In this document: positions 62,900 through 64,000 of the stretch, piece by piece
Numbering within the stretch: the first letter of the stretch is position 1
Layout: each line of letters begins with the position of its first letter
NCBI GenBank assembly: GCA_017303635.1
Contig: JAFLCG010000003.1
Span: 62,001 to 126,000 of the forward strand
Direction: 5' to 3'
Origin: Anaerolineae bacterium
GTDB lineage: Bacteria; Chloroflexota; Anaerolineae; Aggregatilineales; Phototrophicaceae
Length of the DNA: 64,000 bases
The notes under the pieces: generated by a model
What the model saw: only the letters and a program-made list of their open reading frames with translations
Database searches by the model: none
Told to the model about the DNA's origin: nothing
Translations under genes and position numbers: made by a program

Positions 62900-63295
62900 C
62901 TAGCTGGCTTCGCGTTCGGGTGCAGTCAGCAGTGACCCATAATATTTGATCTTGTGACGCAGGAGCTTCTGGTGTTCCTGAAGCTCCCGAATGTGAGCTT
63001 CTACCTCAGCTTCTAACTGCGTGAGCATGGCGACACGTTCAGGCAGTGAGCAATCCCCCTGCCGCTGGAGATGGGCATAGATCTGCATATCCTGAATGGA
63101 CATGCCGGTTGCCCGCAATTTCATCAGAAATTCAATCCAGCCGATGTCATCCTGCGAATACCGGCGATGGCTGTTCTGCGCCCGGTCGATGGGGTGGATC
63201 AACCCGATGCGTTCATAGTAACGGAGGGTATGGACGCTCAAGCCGGTGGCTTCAGCCACTTGCTGAATGGTGAGGTTATGTGCAGATGTGTTCAT
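62900..63295 (-). CDS. MerR-family regulator
   Basis: 131 residues. HTH (TIQQVAEATGLSVHTLRYYE), wing (RRYSQDDIGWIEFL) and a coiled-coil dimer helix from 75 on. Ligand-site cysteines are few (GDCSL), so no metal can be assigned; the short C-terminus fits the small MerR type. Its promoter is a MerR-type site with 19-bp spacing, implying autoregulation. Confidence 0.87.
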   Translation of the reverse strand: MNTSAHNLTIQQVAEATGLSVHTLRYYERIGLIHPIDRAQNSHRRYSQDDIGWIEFLMKLRATGMSIQDMQIYAHLQRQGDCSLPERVAMLTQLEAEVEAHIRELQEHQKLLRHKIKYYGSLLTAPEREAS

Positions 63296-63302
63296 GAAAT
63301 TG

Positions 63303-63333
63303 AGTTTACAACTTCGAGTGCACTCGAAGTCAA
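63303..63333 (-). promoter_or_regulatory. MerR-type promoter of merR
   Basis: On the minus strand TTGACT (63333-63328), a 19-bp spacer and TAAACT (63308-63303). The 20-bp perfect palindrome ACTTCGAGTGCACTCGAAGT (63311-63330) lies across the spacer. Long spacer and internal palindrome match the known MerR operator form. Confidence 0.76.
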
Positions 63334-63374
63334 GGCCATTGAATCCGTTGGAATGGTTCCGATCTCACCAAGTT

Positions 63375-63431
63375 AGGACTTACGCAAGCACGGGCGGATA
63401 TACGGGCGAAGACGCCCTAATCCGCCCCTAC
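63375..63431. repeat. MITE-like element, left part only
   Basis: Starts AGGACTTACGCAA and matches the 63885 copy for 57 bp with three differences, then diverges before the right end. It lies between the two MerR-type promoters. Confidence 0.65.
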
Positions 63432-63476
63432 GAGCCGCACCTTTCAAGGTTGGTAGGATGCTCCCATTTTGCCCTC

Positions 63477-63507
63477 TTGACTTCGAGCGCGCTCAAAGTC
63501 GTAGAGT
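63477..63507 (+). promoter_or_regulatory. Second MerR-type promoter
   Basis: TTGACT (63477-63482), 19-bp spacer, TAGAGT (63502-63507). The near-palindrome ACTTCGAGCGCGCTCAAAGT (63480-63499) differs from the merR site only in the centre and one arm base. It drives the small gene at 63561. Confidence 0.74.
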
Positions 63508-63560
63508 GGTTTCCAGATAGCCCCAGCGAGGTATTAACGGGGCAGAACAGGAGCATGAAC

Positions 63561-63761
63561 ATGATACCGGGTAATCCTTACGATCTGATCGCACTGGAAG
63601 CCATCAAGACACTCCATCAGGCAGTGGAGCGCACCGACTCCAAGCAGCAGCGCATGTGGCAGGCGATACAGAAGCGGCTCGCTGCCCTGAGTCCTTCCCC
63701 GGCAGCGGCATGCGCTCCTGATGACTCCCTCGATCTGGGCGGTACTGTGGCGGAATGTTAA
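63561..63761 (+). CDS. Small protein under MerR-type promoter
   Basis: 66 residues from ATG 63561 (AGGAG seven bases upstream; ATG 63555 is too close). Sequence is helical (YDLIALEAIKTLHQAVERT) with a final Cys, no signal peptide or known motif. Its promoter shares the palindrome of merR, so it is the likely MerR target. Only the promoter and ribosome site make it credible. Confidence 0.6.
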   Translation: MIPGNPYDLIALEAIKTLHQAVERTDSKQQRMWQAIQKRLAALSPSPAAACAPDDSLDLGGTVAEC

Positions 63762-64000
63762 GCGAACCTTTCGGGCGGCCCACTAGCGCGGACGCGATAC
63801 GCTCGTCGCTGTGGGCGTCCTCTTCATCAAGGTGGTTGGGTGCGGTTGGGCGGATTGCAGTATGCTGGTGGGAGTGAAATTCTCAGGACTTACGCAATCA
63901 CGGGCGGATATACGGGCGCAGACACCCTAATCCGCCCCTACACATGGGGTGTTTTGCGTAAGTCCTAACTCTACTCATCCCATGCCTGAGGCTGCCCTAT
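63762..64000. other. Right edge: MITE and unresolved sequence
   Basis: No complete gene. It contains a full MITE-like element (63885-63966). An ATG at 63982 opens a plus-strand frame to the edge, too short to judge. Confidence 0.4.
63885..63966. repeat. 82-bp MITE-like element, intact copy
   Basis: Perfect 13-bp inverted ends AGGACTTACGCAA and TTGCGTAAGTCCT. The interior has a second palindromic run around GGGCGGATA and TCCGCCCC. No transposase is encoded. Matches the partial copy at 63375 and shares ends and length with 36098. Confidence 0.78.

Noticed and set aside
63982..64000. Start of a gene at the right edge
   Set aside because: Only six codons are visible; no ribosome site can be judged.

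Overview
The window is a GC-rich (roughly 58-60 %), densely packed bacterial chromosome segment with AGGAG-type ribosome binding sites, many 1-13 bp gene overlaps and short intergenic gaps. The gene mix suggests a Chloroflexota (Anaerolineae-like) chromosome: an R3H/SpoIIIAA-type ATPase, F420-type (Ddn-like) proteins, secreted TPR proteins, a GT87-like membrane glycosyltransferase, an archaeal-type phosphoglycerate mutase, and a polyol ABC importer with no ATPase gene of its own. This placement is inferred from gene content; there is no rRNA, tRNA or marker phylogeny here. I saw no CRISPR array, prophage or RNA gene.

Layout. 1-12.2 kb: 5' part of a P-type ATPase gene, a MntA/HepT toxin-antitoxin pair, the R3H ATPase, a GT87-like protein with an acyltransferase-like partner, a beta-propeller protein convergent with a TIR-HEAT protein, a ParB-like protein, SurE and an orphan BMP-type binding protein. 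12.2-17.3 kb: a folate-cycle-like enzyme, a Ddn-like protein coupled to a TPR protein, then a scar where an IS1-like transposase fragment meets a truncated Nudix gene. 17.3-22.3 kb: a complete ferric-siderophore import operon (binding protein, two FecCD permeases, ATPase, FhuF-like reductase) preceded by a perfect 16-bp palindrome. 22.3-25.1 kb: a divergent pair, a citrate synthase carrying an N-terminal HTH and a homocitrate/isopropylmalate synthase-like enzyme, with an inverted repeat between them. 25.1-26.7 kb: an SDR and a TetR regulator, each with the same 18-bp operator-like site upstream.

26.7-35.9 kb: a polyol catabolism locus. The binding protein and two permeases (SmoEFG-like) are followed by a LacI regulator and two zinc-type polyol dehydrogenases, and the start region holds a 30-bp perfect palindrome made of two LacI-type operators next to the predicted -10 box. 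A flippase-like membrane protein follows. 36-45 kb: a small-repeat region, CrtA-like and acetamidase-like genes, a VapBC pair, Ada, a divergent SDR/TetR pair with direct-repeat operators, a Nudix hydrolase, a PLP dehydratase and a ROK regulator. 44.8-57 kb: TPR and FHA-receiver-FHA signalling proteins, ApgM, nucleoside hydrolase, a membrane protein with an in-frame 51-bp minisatellite, and an exported TAP-like peptidase.

57-64 kb: an rRNA/tRNA methyltransferase-like gene followed by three translationally coupled paralogous cysteine-rich exported proteins of no family I recognise and a fourth secreted protein; then SixA, a Ddn-like protein, MsrA and a MerR regulator. MerR-type promoters (19-bp spacer with a palindrome inside) stand before merR and before a 66-residue orphan protein. 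The last 2 kb is rich in copies of a short element with AGGACTTACGCAA inverted ends (82 bp when complete); another copy lies near 36.1 kb.

The observations I would follow first are the three-paralog cysteine-rich cluster, the divergent HTH-citrate synthase pair, the FHA-receiver-FHA protein whose receiver lacks the acidic pair, the MerR pair with its small target, and the TIR-HEAT protein.
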